From positions 248,001 through 312,000 of the forward strand of contig JAOCPU010000005.1 of the NCBI GenBank assembly GCA_035772785.1: a stretch of 64,000 nucleotides of DNA. The letters are read 5' to 3'. Source of the DNA: Phlebiopsis flavidoalba (taxonomy: Eukaryota > Basidiomycota > Agaricomycetes > Polyporales > Phanerochaetaceae). Both the position numbers and the translations under genes were made by a program. The notes under the pieces are model-generated. The model was not told where the DNA came from. It did not search any database and saw only the letters and a list, made by a program, of their open reading frames with translations. This document shows positions 47,531-59,118 of this stretch, in pieces (the first letter of the stretch is position 1; each line of letters begins with the position of its first letter).

Positions 47531-49306
47531 AAGTGGTCGACGACGTCGTTGATAATCGGCGTAATCGCCGACGCGACATTGCTGCCAAATCTTCAACAAT
47601 CCGCTCGTCTCCTCGGCGCTGTGTGAAACGCCGCGCGCGGCGAGGACGTCCTCGAGCGCGCGCTGCTGGTTGTCGCCGGGGTGAAGTGGCTGATGAGCCC
47701 GCCGATGACGGGCGCGACGAACGAGCCGATCGAGGCGATGGTCTTCAGGCTGATCGCGCCCGAACTCGTCGTCCTGGACGTCGCGGGACGACTTGTGGAA
47801 GTGGTCGTAGATGTCTTTGACGATGGGCTCGGCGGCGTCACGACGACGGAGGAGGCGGATGGACGCGAGGTTGGGCACCATCCTCGAACAGAGAGAATGC
47901 ACCAGACTCGTCAACCACATCACGTCAGCGGGAAGACTTGTGGAAGTGGTCGTAGATGTCCCTTCACCAAGGGCTCTGCGACGCCGACGACCGACGAGGC
48001 AATAGTATGGGCGAGTATTGACAGCCAAGGGGTCGCCCTCAAGAGAGAAGGCACCAGACTCGTCAAACCGACGGTGAGAGGATTTGTGTGAAGTGATCCC
48101 CAGACACATCCTAACTAACCAGGGGGCTCTGCAACAACCGACAACGGAATGAGGCAATAGAAGCGAGGTTGGCACCATCCCTCGAGAGAGAATGCACCAG
48201 ACTCGTCAACCGAGCGGGGAAGACTTGTGGAAGTGGTCGTAGATGTCCTTGACCCAAAGGCTCTGCGACGCCGACGACAGACCACAGACGAAGCGATGGA
48301 AGCGAGGTTAGCACCATCCTCGATCACGAGAGAAGGCGCCCGGACTCGTCAAACAGAGCGAGACGACTTGTGGAAGTGTGAGTCGTAGATATCCTTCACA
48401 AGGGGCTCTGCAACGACGCCAACGACGGAGGAGGCAATCGACGCGAGGTTAGCACCCATCCTCAGAGAGAAGGCACCAGACTCGTTCGACTGAGCGAGAC
48501 GACTTGTGGAAGTTGGTCCCAGATGCCCTTGATAGCAGGCTCAAGCACGCCCAAACGGCGGAAGAGGCGATGGACGCAATGTTCGCGCCGTCCTCGAGGG
48601 TGAGGGCGCCGCTCTCGTCGTAGGCACGCGCAAAGAGCTCTTCGAGCTCACGGCGCTGCTGTTGCTTGTTGCTATCGTTGCTAACCGGGGCTATGAGCGG
48701 CATGCACGAGACACCAGGAACCTGAGACATACCTCGAGAAGATATCCTTGACAGCCTCCCCGACGTGGAAGACAATACTGCCAATGTTCTTGATGTCGCC
48801 AAAACGACGACTAGTGCCTCGCTATCGTCCTGGCGCGCAAGCATCTCGACAAAGTCGCGCTGCTGCTGCTGGTCGCCGCCCGTAAAGTGGCTGATAATAC
48901 CGCCAATGACGGGCGCGACGAACGAGCCGATGCATGGACGCCGATGGTCTTCAGGCTGATCGCGCCGGACTCCTCCTCGTCCTGGGCGCGGCGGAGCAGC
49001 GCCTCGAGCTCGCGCGCCTGCTGCTGCTGGCCGTTGTTCGTGAAGTGGCTAATGATCCCGCCGATGACGGGCGCGGCGAAGGACGCGATCGAGGCGATGG
49101 TGCCGAGCGAGATCGCGCCGCTCGCGTCGAGCGTGGGCTGCGCGACAGGCGGAGGTGGAGACGCGGCAGGTTGGGCGCGCTGGTGGTGGGGGCGGGGCGC
49201 CGCGGCGCGCGAAGGACTCGACTGGGAGGAGGCGACGGGCGCGGCGAAGGCTAGGCGGGCCGGCGGCGGCGAGGAGGGCGAGGGCGACAACGGCGGAGGA
49301 GCGCAT
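47422..49306 (-). CDS. Secreted modular tandem-repeat protein, lineage-specific
   Basis: Start at 49306: MRSSAVVALALLAAAGPPS is a signal peptide, followed by a Pro/Ala-rich linker (PRPHHQRAQPAASPPPP). Two module types follow. Type 1: SGAISLGTIASIASFAAPVI then GGIISHFTNNGQQQQARELE, seen near 49130-49000, 48970-48830 and 47790-47640, with a partial copy near 48700. Type 2: DESGA(F/L)(S/T)LEDGAN(L/I)ASIASS...EPLVKDIYDHFHKSSR, about 140 bp each, at least five copies between 48620 and 47880. The C-terminus resembles HFTHKSARDVDPQ and stops at 47422 (INDLD frame). Frame changes occur in most units. Each module looks like an amphipathic helix pair with a Gln-rich or His/Lys-rich tail. No known domain recognised. 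A TATAAA on the minus strand at 49585-49580 may be its promoter. Confidence 0.65.
47880..48620 (-). repeat. Tandem repeat, unit about 140 bp, at least five units
   Basis: The marker CAGACTCGT (or variants) appears near 48478, 48340, 48203, 48058 and 47907 on the plus strand, spacing 137-151 bp. A second marker, GACTTGTGGAAGTGGTCGTA, follows each. Units are diverged by indels and substitutions. They encode the type 2 modules of the secreted repeat protein. Confidence 0.8.
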
Positions 49307-51233
49307 CTTGATGTGTTCGTAAGGGTTGGAGTAAGCGAAGAGGTGTAAGTAGAAGTTTGTGAGAGTTGAAGAAGCTGAACGTCAACGAAAAAGTGTCGTT
49401 AAGATAAAATACGAATAGATAAAAATCAAGCAGGCTGTGAGAGAAACAGTCAGCACTAGGTCATTGCAGAGTACTGCGGTGTCACGTCACCAAACCAGCT
49501 GGGCGCCGACTTGAAAGTGATGACTAGAACGAAATGAACCCGAAGAGCTGCGTGGAATCAAAGCGAATCCACTCGAGTCTTTATACCGACGGCGGGGGCA
49601 AATTTGTGCACCGCCACGTCGCCGTGCACACACCGGGGAGGGTATCTCCGGGCAGGGCTCACTAGCGTCAGATCATAGTCTGGGACCTGAAACACAGCGT
49701 CCACAGGATCAACGTCTTCCCAGTGTCGCTAACGAGTCGACCGGAATGTGCGGTTGCAGATGCCAAGCAACACATCCATCATTTCTCACGGATCGTCAAC
49801 CAGCCTCAGCGGTGCGCGCAAACGGGCAAACTGTGAATTCTTGACTCACTTTGAAAGAGATTTTCCGCGATGCAACATGATTGCTTCAAAATCGCTTTTG
49901 GCAGGGCCAAGAGCTAGGGCATTCAAACCCGAGCAAGAAACGCATACCTTGAGTCAAACATTGCGGTTCTGGACAAGGTGTAGTCGGGGCGGTCCGTAAC
50001 ATCAAACTTCAGATCAAATTAGCGCCACAAACGCCTTGCTAAGCGACCGTCCACCGCACGTTGGCTGGGCGCGGAAGCCTCTTCTCGCGCAGGAGCATCT
50101 TCAAAATGACAACACAACACGAATGTGAGCTCGACATCACTGCACTGCTGTGATTTTTACGACTAACTAGCTCAACAAGAGCAAGACTCTAGTCTATCCC
50201 ATCAACCTTAGCAAGTCGCGGCAGGACCCGGGGGGCGGTGCATGTGCAGGTTTTCAAAAACCAACTCTGATCTGCCGTAGTCATCGCCGCAATGGTGCTT
50301 GCAAGCTGCACCCCCTGCTTGATTGCCCGGAACCATGTGTCAGGCTGGCACAATGGACGTCCCGGGTGCCTGCCATCTAAAACCAGGCCCTCGGTCACGG
50401 GTTACCGGACGACCGAGCAGATGGCTCGTCGTCGTTCCTTCTTCTTGTCAGTCTGGCAATCTTGCAAGTTCGAACAGGAGATTTGCGTCGCTCAATCATC
50501 CACTACAGTGCTTGAGCAGATCGAGTGTTTCTGTATGTTCTCAGAGCGAGTTAATCTGCGTGCGTACACTGGGAAAAGGGGGGGAGGCTTTCTAGGTCTC
50601 GAAATCACGAAAGGTTGGAACCAAATCCTGATTCATCAAGAACAGTCCCAACAATACTTTCTAACAAGTGGATTATATTTGACTTGTGCGTCTCACGCAA
50701 ATCCTTTCACCGGAACGTAAGGTATACGTCATTACTGCAACTTATTCAAAACACCATTGAAAGAAGATTCCATTAAGGCCTTTTTGCTCTGTTAGACTCC
50801 TCCTACGTGCACCGCTTCGAAAGACAGTGATTCACTAGTGTGGTAAGGTTAGAGTCGTGAAGGCCCATGAACTCTGTCTAGGACGAAGCTTCCCCGGCGT
50901 GCGCTCGTTAGTTCGAGCGATCCCGTGACTGCGGCACATCAAGAAAACCCATTTCATACATGTCAAAGATGAAACCGAGTTTTGCCCACGGAGCGGAGAT
51001 TTCTTTCGCGTCTGTTAAATCGGCAAAGCGGACATGCGTGAGCAATGTCCGACACCACGTCATTAGAAAATGTTCGGACGTTTCTAGTGGCCTCCACCTC
51101 GGCAAATGCCCTCATTGTCGAGGACTCGTGAGCAAAGTCAATGCCTCTATTTTCGAGACCGGTCTGTCAATGTGCGCGCCACGGTGGCCCGTCGAATGGG
51201 ATTTGATTGACATAAAAATATCCGAATTATAAT
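49307..51233. other. Gene-poor region
   Basis: Upstream region of the repeat-protein gene, then unresolved sequence. A minus-strand fragment at 51105-50908 (EHFLMTWCRTLLTHVRFADL, PWAKLGFIFDMYEMGF) looks protein-like but is isolated. Nothing else recognised. Confidence 0.35.
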
Positions 51234-51584
51234 TAGGGGAGTCCAAAGCTGTCGTTTTTTGCAGGGCTGTTTGCAGAGTTTTGTTTGCAGAGCGGTTTTT
51301 TCTGCAACAGCTCCGGAGTTGTTGCAGCCACCAGAGAATCCTGTTGCAGAGCTGTTGCAGAGCCGTTGTTGCAGAGGAGACACGGGGCGCTCAACCCTGT
51401 GATCCGGGGATATCCCGATTGAGAGCACGCAATTCCACAAAATTCGCCCTCTCTGCAACAGCATGTCTGCAACAGAGCTGCAACGGGGTGTCCACAGTTG
51501 CAACTCGTTGCAGAGAAATTTTAGTCCTTCTGCAACAAATCTCTGCAACAGGCCCTGCAACGGCAACTCTTGTGGACTCCCCTA
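51234..51584. mobile_element. MITE-like non-autonomous DNA transposon with mirrored subterminal repeats
   Basis: 351 bp bounded by perfect 12-bp inverted repeats: TAGGGGAGTCCA at 51234-51245 and TGGACTCCCCTA at 51573-51584. The outermost TA on each side may be the target-site duplication, leaving 10-bp termini GGGGAGTCCA. Inside, the left half has about seven TTGCAG(AG) motifs and the right half about seven reverse complements, (CT)CTGCAACA, in mirror layout around a unique core at 51378-51450. No transposase frame. Dense subterminal motifs of this kind are typical transposase-binding arrays. Superfamily not assigned; a TA duplication would fit Tc1/mariner-like or related elements. Confidence 0.75.
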
Positions 51585-54519
51585 TTGCCTTCGGCTATGG
51601 GGGAACAACATCATACACCGACTCAGAGTCTTCGGCCATTGCCAGCAGAGCTTCGTCCGAAGTCAAGCTCGCCACCGTAGCCCCAGATGGACATTCCGAC
51701 GACGGTTCGTGGCTGTCCCGCTACGTATCGAGAGCTGATACTAACGATATCCTTGGAGGCGCTCCTCACCGGGAGCGAAATGCATATATAATTCTTCGCA
51801 ACATCCGCGTTGCTGAGATACCTCAGCACTTAACACCTCTAGGGCAGCATATTAATAAGCTCCGCTCGAGGGCCTCAATGTTCTTTCGGAACGATGAATT
51901 GATTACAAAAACGCTGTAGAATTATTTTTGCTCGTACATAGAATCGAAAACGCCTGGACAGACAATGATACATGTTTAATCGTGTTCTCTTCCTGCGATC
52001 CAAGGTCGGCAGTGGGGTGTCTCTTCAGCCACCGCGAGTTTCTTCATCGTCGACGCACATGTTCGGCAGACCGAGCTGCCAGCTAAGCAGTTTGCCTTGT
52101 AGCAATGCCGTGTAAACAAGTCTCGGAGCGGAACTTCCGTGCTGAAGGCCGTCGATGTACCTTCGCCTAATAATTTCGATCCCGTCAGCTCTTGACCTTT
52201 ACTATAATGCCTGCTGCCGAGCGCGTCACCTCGATCGAGGAGGCATTTATGAGTATGGCTGCAGACCGTCTAGCCAATCCAGTTGTGAGCCGCGTGGTTC
52301 GTAACGTTCGCCATAGTTTTCACGAGGCCCTGACAGCTGCCAGAGACACTCCGTCCATTCATGCAGAGCGCGATAAGGTCGGAAAAAAAAAAATAAAGCG
52401 CTCACGTACACCAGACCGTCATTCTACAGCCGTTCACTGGAAGCAAAACAGGCGAACTCTGACTAGATAGCTGTGACTGGAATAAATGATACACAGTTTG
52501 TGGTGCCATGGACCGTAAAAAACGACTGCTTAGCGGAGGAGGAAGGCTAGGCACGGTGCCGACGACGAGCTATGGATCGTCTGTTGGAAAGATCTTGGGG
52601 TAAGGGTTGACCGAAGGTCACTTTAACAGGAAAGAGGTGCCAACCGGGAGATGCTTGTGAGCATATAGACACCGACTGCCTGAGATTCCAGAGAAGGCCA
52701 ATTCGGATTTTCAAGGTATCCGGTGTCGCCGCGCTTTCAACCGATTGCACACACATAGGAGCGGAAGTATGCTGATGATAGCTTCGGTGCGCGTTGCGCA
52801 AGAGCCATCAATTTCGCTCAAACTACTAGTCGCCGGGTCTTGGATGTGTTCGGCGCATGAATGTGGTAATCATCCGATGGATGATGTGGACCTGGTGAAA
52901 GAGAAATAGTAGTGTGAGAACTTGACGTTCTTGTCTTCGTGGTGAAAGATCTACCTTTCCCACTTTCCGCGCTGGGAGGACCCCCAGTTCGGTAGTATAT
53001 CGAGATTACGTCTAGTGTGTTCTCCTTCGGGTGTGACATCCACAGGCAGGCCGTTGGTGACGGACCCGGGGATCCGTATTTGCACTTTGCAGCGTATGGA
53101 TCCGCCGAAGCGAACAGGCGGAGGTACAAGGGAAGTCAGTCTTCGTGACATGAGAAAAACTGCTGGATACAGAGTCTTGCAGGAGGAGAAGTCGGGAGAC
53201 ATTGGTCTATTTCGCGCGTAGACGTGACGCATAGATTGAGTGATACAGAGCACAGGCCTCACCGGATAGCTATGTGTATCCAAAGCTTTCGAGTAGTATC
53301 AGACGCAGTGTCCTAGCTTGAGTATGCATAGTTCAAAGCGTCAGAAGGAGAACAGCAATGTAGGCGAAGAAAGCGTTTCCATTCGAAGACAGAGCTGTCT
53401 CACAATCACGAGTGCATGCGCGTAGCTGCAAAGCACCTAGGTTAAACTAAGGCTGCTCTGTCACTCGTGAGAGGAACAGAGTGTGTTTCAGTTCACCAAC
53501 AGTAGAAACTCCATGCTCGTTCTCGACCTGAAACACGTTGGAGGTCTTTCGAGAGGGCGAATGTGAAGGGGGAAACCAGGGATCCATATCTCCAGTAGCT
53601 TTCGCTCGAGATAAAGGCTTTGCGTCCATTCCGTGTCGATCTTGGGATATCTTCTTATAGAGTGAAAGAGAGGGATAGCAAAGGTGCTCAACCGTGACTT
53701 GGCCGCGGGGAGGTCAAGGGTGGACCCCGAAAGCGGTTCCGGCTGTTTAGGCACGCATGTGATTGAGTATTGTAGACCCCGAACACCCTTGTTCGTTCAT
53801 TAGCGCTAGGCTGAGCTCGAGTCCTCAATTCGTTCCTCGAATTTGTGGGACTCAAGGGCACATCGGAGCAAATCGCTGGATAAAGACCCGAAGTGACTTG
53901 AGATCCTGGGTTTTTTCTGCACTATCATGTCACGCAAACTCAAAAAACTCATACTATCTGTACAAATCGTGATTCTCGAGACGTCAGGTTGGTGTGGCAC
54001 AAAACGCACACCAATAAGCAGGCGCGGTGCAAAATAATCTATCGCGCTTAATGCCCCGCAGGGCTTCATGTGAGATCCAAGTCAGGGAGGAGATCAGCTG
54101 ACCGCAGGCATCTCCCGCTTTTCGAGGGTGCTTGCGGTCCTAAGTTAGTCACTGAATATCGCCGCCACATGCCCGATTTCTCGCGGTGCTCATCGAAACC
54201 ATTGTGGTAAGCATCGACGTAAAGTCAGCATGTAGGCGGCGTATCACAACTGAACGGATTCACTCCCCTGACGGCATCAGTCGATGTGCACTCAGGTATG
54301 CACCTAGAGGTTCTGGCGGTAGTCAACACGGCCGTGCGGCTGGTACGCGTAGGACGGGCGTCTAATATCCTTGACTGTTTGTTGTGCGTTAGGCGCCAAA
54401 ATCTAGAATCTCTCAGAACGCTAAATAACGCATGCCGTTTGACCCTCGAGGGGCACATATATGGCATGCCCATCCACGCAGTCGGCCAGAGTGCGGTCCA
54501 AGGTTCTTTCCCCTGGGCC
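51585..54519. other. Degenerate or unresolved coding fragments
   Basis: Fragments seen: plus strand 51590-51919 (SEVKLATVAPDGHSDDGSWL, NAYIILRNIRVAEIPQHLTP); plus strand 52207-52470 (MPAAERVTSIEEAFMSMAAD, NPVVSRVVRNVRHSFHEAL); minus strand 53629-53450 (VFQVENEHGVSTVGELKHTL) with a TATAAG about 30 bp upstream; minus strand 53130-52980 (VQIRIPGSVTNGLPVDVTP then KENTLDVISIYYRTGGPPSA in the next frame). The last two could belong to one minus-strand gene. None has a recognised domain. Confidence 0.35.
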
Positions 54520-55830
54520 ATGGAGTCGCACTTTTACCAAGTGATTGATAAAACCAACTTCGCCGTCGGTTACATTAAATACTCATGCTAATTACTGTCC
54601 CATCACACCGCTGCAAGAGTGATCCAATATTGGCGCCGACCCTCGTGGTTTCCCTTCAACGGCTTCCCTTCTATCTGGGGATTCGGAGAACGAGGTCGTT
54701 TGTGGCTCGGTATTGGCGAGTCCAATCTGTCCCATATTTCCAGAGTAACTGTAAGGGATATGGTGTCCGTTTGGCTCCAGACAATAGCTTTGTGGTACGT
54801 CGGTAGCCGGACAAGCCCCCTGTCGAGCCGGCTCCTATAATTGTCCGCCTGAGCCTTATATCTCTCAGGACATTAATGTGATATCCTCGACGCAGAGAAG
54901 CTTGACAGTCATTGGTGTCGGGACATGACTGGTGTGTACATTCAAACTTGGTACCGAGGCTTTCCCAATGCTCATGATCACGAAAATGTGCTTCTGTACA
55001 GGGGCTCTCGAATTCTTGCTCGCGCTTGGCCAACTACTTCCCCGAATAGGTTCATTGCTTTTGCGTGGTTAGCCCGTGCCGTTTAGACCCGCCAGCCTCT
55101 CCGGTAACAGTCCATTGCAATTCCACCAATACTTTGAAGCAACGCGCAGTGTCACGAATACCTGTTTGGATATTTGGGGTTGCTTACGAGGACTGACGCG
55201 GATGAGCGATTCATACAGGAACACTGTGGAGTACTTGCATATTCATAGCCGTTGCTGCTTGGTTCATTTAATGCTTCCAGATGGGACGCTTTCGTGGCTA
55301 GTCTCTGGCCCAGTGACCCTTCCTGGTGGAAGGATGCGCCTGTTCCCCCTGGTGCAATCAGGAAAACTCTGCTGGAAGACTTCTCAGGTCCCCTCTGCCA
55401 TCTTACCTCACCCAAGAGGACAAGGAGGAAGCTCATCAGCACCTTCCGCGCTGGAGGCTTCCAAGCCCCTTCATGCTGTTACATTAAGGTTCATGACAAG
55501 GCAAGCTGAGCGTCCAGGGATGATCAGCGTACGTCATACATCATCCGAATCAATCTCTCAATCTGAGCCATAACTCGCCCAGAAATCCCACCTGAGCGGG
55601 CATTCCCACCGGCCGCAGCTCCCGCATTCTTTGGTGGCGGCCTTGGAAGATCGCATCTGTCTCCCCCCCAGTCTACCCGCAATGGGTATGCGGCGTTCAA
55701 GAGTGATGGCTTCAAGAACCATCAAGTCACCATCAAGGATTACGACGCGGACCACTGGCTCATTCTCTTCGAAGGGCCAGGAGATCAGTCCGTGATATAA
55801 GAGGCTTTGGATAGAGAGCTTCGAACCGTC
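54520..55830 (+). CDS. Epoxide-hydrolase-like alpha/beta hydrolase, copy A (degraded)
   Basis: First of three tandem copies. Start MESHFYQVIDKTNFAVGYIK at 54520, then APTLVVS and the oxyanion motif as NGFPSIWGFGE, where HGxP has Asn for His. KGYGV, APDN and DILDAEK follow, then the nucleophile region GHD(W) interrupted by an intron with GTGTGT...TACAG borders at 54931-55003. SRILARAWPTTSPNRFIAFA follows, then a disrupted lid, SLWPSDPSWWKD, KTLLEDFSGPL, LISTFRAGGFQAPSCCYIKV, AFKSDGFKNHQVTIKDYDAD and HWLILFEG with the catalytic-base His. Numerous frame changes plus the His-to-Asn change make this the most decayed copy. The intron position in the GHDW codon is the same as in copy C. Confidence 0.7.
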
Positions 55831-56933
55831 GTTGAAGGCAAACTACTGAGATGCAAGAACTATGACTGCACTCTCCAATGTAAACATCACCCGTTATGAT
55901 AACACTTTCAGTAGCTCGTGTTTCAAGAATAGGCTGATCAGAGTGTATGTGTTAAAGCTGTATGTCGTCCGGACACTTTCTCAAGTTTGCAGAGTATTCC
56001 TCTCACCAAGGGAATTCGGTTCTTGAAGTCATAAACTCTAATTAAATTCTTGTTATTGCACTTTATAACGAGAATCCAGTACATCATGCGCGTGAGCAGC
56101 GACGACACCCCCGGTCAACAAGCTTTACGGCTCAGCACGCCAAAACCGTCATGCAGACGAGAAGTCGGACAGAACCAGCTGTCCGAGGATGGGAAAGTCG
56201 TCAGAACCACCGGCCTCGGGGGTCTTACTGTACAATGTTTCGTGTTTCGTCTAACCGACTAGTAACGAGGATTCGAGCCGCCTTCCTAATTTCCCAGGAC
56301 CGTCCTTCTTTCCTTACATCACTAGCAGACTATGAACATGGCCGAGCCGGGTGCTTTGTCAAGTGGAGAACAAAGTCGTATTTTCAAATATCCGCCAGTG
56401 TTATCTCACTGCCCTCGGTTTCGAGCACACTGGGTGGCACTGATCCCTCTAGGCTTCCAGCACACTGGCATGCCAAGGCTAAATGATATGTTAAACTCTG
56501 AGGGTGTAAATATAGCTCTCACGCTCAACGGAGAGTAGCTGGTAATGGAGCGAAAACACGACATAGGGACGTACTTGCAACATGCTGCTGATATTTGAAT
56601 AGGGTCAGATCCTACAATAGTTCCGACTTTGTGAGCTATTAAGCCTCTTCGGTGTACATGTGAACATTTCTTCATCACACCGGGGGGTCCGGCGGAACAT
56701 GCTTTCACAGCGTAGCCGATCAGGAGTATCGTCTTTTATTCCCTTCCAAGCTCCAATACACTCGTGCCGACAGTGGATACAGTGATATTCAGGTCAATTG
56801 AACGACCAGTGCGATTGGCCGCCGAGAGACTTGGCTCTACTCCGCCGCCACTATCACCAAATGCGCTCAGGCCGCCTCTCGATAGCTCGCACTGTAAGAC
56901 GCACGTTTCGGTGAGCTGTTTTCTAACAGATTC
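55831..56933. other. Spacer between hydrolase copies A and B
   Basis: No gene recognised on either strand. Confidence 0.45.
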
Positions 56934-56940
56934 TATATAA
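56934..56940 (+). promoter_or_regulatory. TATA box of hydrolase copy B
   Basis: TATATAA, 57 bp upstream of the ATG at 56991; position closely matches that of copy C. Confidence 0.6.
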
Positions 56941-56990
56941 CGCCTGACAGGTGAGAGCACTCCTATCTTATACCCACTACGTATACTCAA

Positions 56991-58286
56991 ATGGAGTCGT
57001 CCACTATACAAAGATCTTGTTACTTGACGCGCGGTGTCAAATACCAACTATTATGCTGCCCCCTGCTCATACAGCGCAAGCGGGCGCCTACCCTCCTCGC
57101 TGCCTGTCATGGTACTTTCCCTCTACGTCGCAAGATTGGCGCAAAATCGGTACGCGTACTTCAGGAGCAGGAGGGTACGCGGCATAATCGCGCGTTCCCC
57201 GGATATGCTCGGGTACCGGTCTGGGACTGGGATCATACCGACCGATCCTGCCATGTACGAATCCGCCTTTGGAGCGCGATGACGAAACTGTGGACCTCGT
57301 CGGCATCCTTGAACTTGGACGGAACGCCGAAAAGGGTGCCGACAAAGTTGTAGTGCCGTTGGACACGACCTGGTAAGGGGCTAACGAAGTCTTTGGTCGT
57401 ATATGGCGGGGGGCCTGACGCGTGGTGGCATGCGCAGGGGTACAATGGTAGTGTCTTCGGGATGGCGAGCTGGCATCCAGAGATGGTCACAGCGTACGCC
57501 TTCTTGGGCAGGCGATTACACTCCTGCCCGCCATGGGCTCAGGGTCTCACCTTTGATTGTTACGGATTCAGTGCCGCTCAAAACTAAGCAACTCAATGGC
57601 TATGAACTTTTTGGCTATTGGTGGTTCTTCAATCGAGACGACGCTGATAAGATTATACAAGATCATGTAGGCCTCTCTTGGTTGAGTCCTGGTAAGATAT
57701 TATAGCTGACACGTTGTGTCGACGTAGCTGCCAACATTCATAAGCATACTCTGGCCACATGATCCCCAAGTCTGGGTAGAGACCGTCTTTGCGATCACGT
57801 GGGTGGACTTGAGAAGACTCTGCTCGAGGACTGGACCGCTCCAATTGCGCCCTACGCCACAGAGCAAGACAGGGACAAAGACCTTCATCAGGACATTCCG
57901 CGCGAATGGCTCCGCACTTTCTCCGCACCGACGTGTTGGTACAAGACGGTGGTGCGAGGGTATTGGCCCCGCGGACGACGCCAATGAGTCTACAACGACA
58001 TCTAAATATATGGCCTAGTGCTAACGCTGCTCCTCAGAAATACCATCGGAGCTCGCATATCCACCCGGAAATTGTCCCATATTCTTCGGTGCTGCGACCA
58101 ATGACCATGTCCTGCACTCCAGCTCATAGTTACGCCATGTTAAAGAACGAACACTTCAAGGAGGGCAAAATCACCAGCAGAGAGTACGAGGCGGATCATT
58201 GGCTGATCCTCTCGCATGCGGATGAAATTTCTCGTGACTTAGATGCGTGGATAAAGGGTTTTTACTTTGTAGAAAAGATCTTCTGA
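56991..58286 (+). CDS. Epoxide-hydrolase-like alpha/beta hydrolase, copy B
   Basis: Soluble hydrolase of the fungal epoxide hydrolase type, which opens epoxides through an Asp ester. Start MESSTIQRSCYLTRGVKYQ, then the oxyanion motif in LLACHG(F)PSTS, PDMLGYRSGTG, PTDPAMYE, and the nucleophile region VGHDL at a GTAAGG donor near 57373. MVTAYAFLG, then the lid NGYELFGYWWFFNRDDADKI carrying a conserved Tyr, and IQDHVGLSW. KTLLEDWTAPIAPYATEQD, FSAPTCWYKTVVRG, AMLKNEHFKEGKITSREYEA and DHWLILSHADEISRDLDAWI carry the catalytic-base His. TGA near 58286. Several frame changes. All three triad elements are visible, so the gene could be functional if the indels are artefacts. Confidence 0.78.
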
Positions 58287-59049
58287 ATTTCGTCCCTCAT
58301 TCGCTGATGTGCGAACACGGGTTCGCTAAAAAGAATTATGATATTACACACTCAAGACTCGAGACAACCTTCAATATTTTGGGGCGGTCCGGACATCCGA
58401 CTTTGGTTCGCTCGCTGTGGTCAGCTCGAGAGCTCGGAGATGCATTCGTCGTCGCCAGACATTTGCTGGATGGATTAATACCCAAATCGCTGGTCCGTGC
58501 TACAAGCCCATGACCACACAGATTTAAGTATATGACCAGCAGCACGCTAGTCAGAGAAGCTGTTAGCCTCGTTTAGAGTATTTTACGCACTAATAGACGC
58601 GCTCATGATGGATGTGGACATAACTACTTGTGTCTACCACTTCTACCATACGATTGGTGGTCAAAGGATGCGAGTAAAACCAGACAGCAATAGGGCCCTG
58701 GCTCGCGTTGTCTCGGTACAAGTCACGGTGTCAATGTATCAGAGTGCAATCTTGCAGAACATATGAGAAAAATATTGGCCCTGACGTGCGCAGTGGCCTG
58801 CAAGACGTCGTCCATGATTTTTTTGATCAGGAAATTCAGTAAACATTGTTATTCTAGCGCACGGTGCTGACCTGTTGGGGGGGAGGACGCGCTATGTACA
58901 GTGATTACTTCGAGCCATACAACCTGAGGACGTGGGCTCCTTTGGTCTGTGGATTAGTCACGAAATTGATTGCTATGTGGCGGCGTGTACTGACCCCGTC
59001 CGATTCGGGCTGGGAGCACACGGTCAGTGACGATGGAGAGCCGAACAAG
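58287..59049. other. Spacer between hydrolase copies B and C
   Basis: A plus-strand frame to 58513 follows copy B directly (HSLMCEHGFAKKNYDITHS), without recognised motif. The rest is empty apart from the copy C promoter. Confidence 0.4.
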
Positions 59050-59057
59050 TATATAAA
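59050..59057 (+). promoter_or_regulatory. TATA box of hydrolase copy C
   Basis: TATATAAA, 69 bp upstream of the ATG at 59119, with a C/A-rich leader (CACAACCTCACCAACC) typical of highly expressed fungal genes. Confidence 0.7.
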
Positions 59058-59118
59058 CCCATAGAACAAAGGAGAATAATCTCAATCCACACAACCTCAC
59101 CAACCAAAGCATCCACTG

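Noticed and set aside
51281..51919. 212-codon plus-strand frame reading through the MITE
   Set aside because: Its first half is transposon repeat sequence; only the part after 51590 might be coding.
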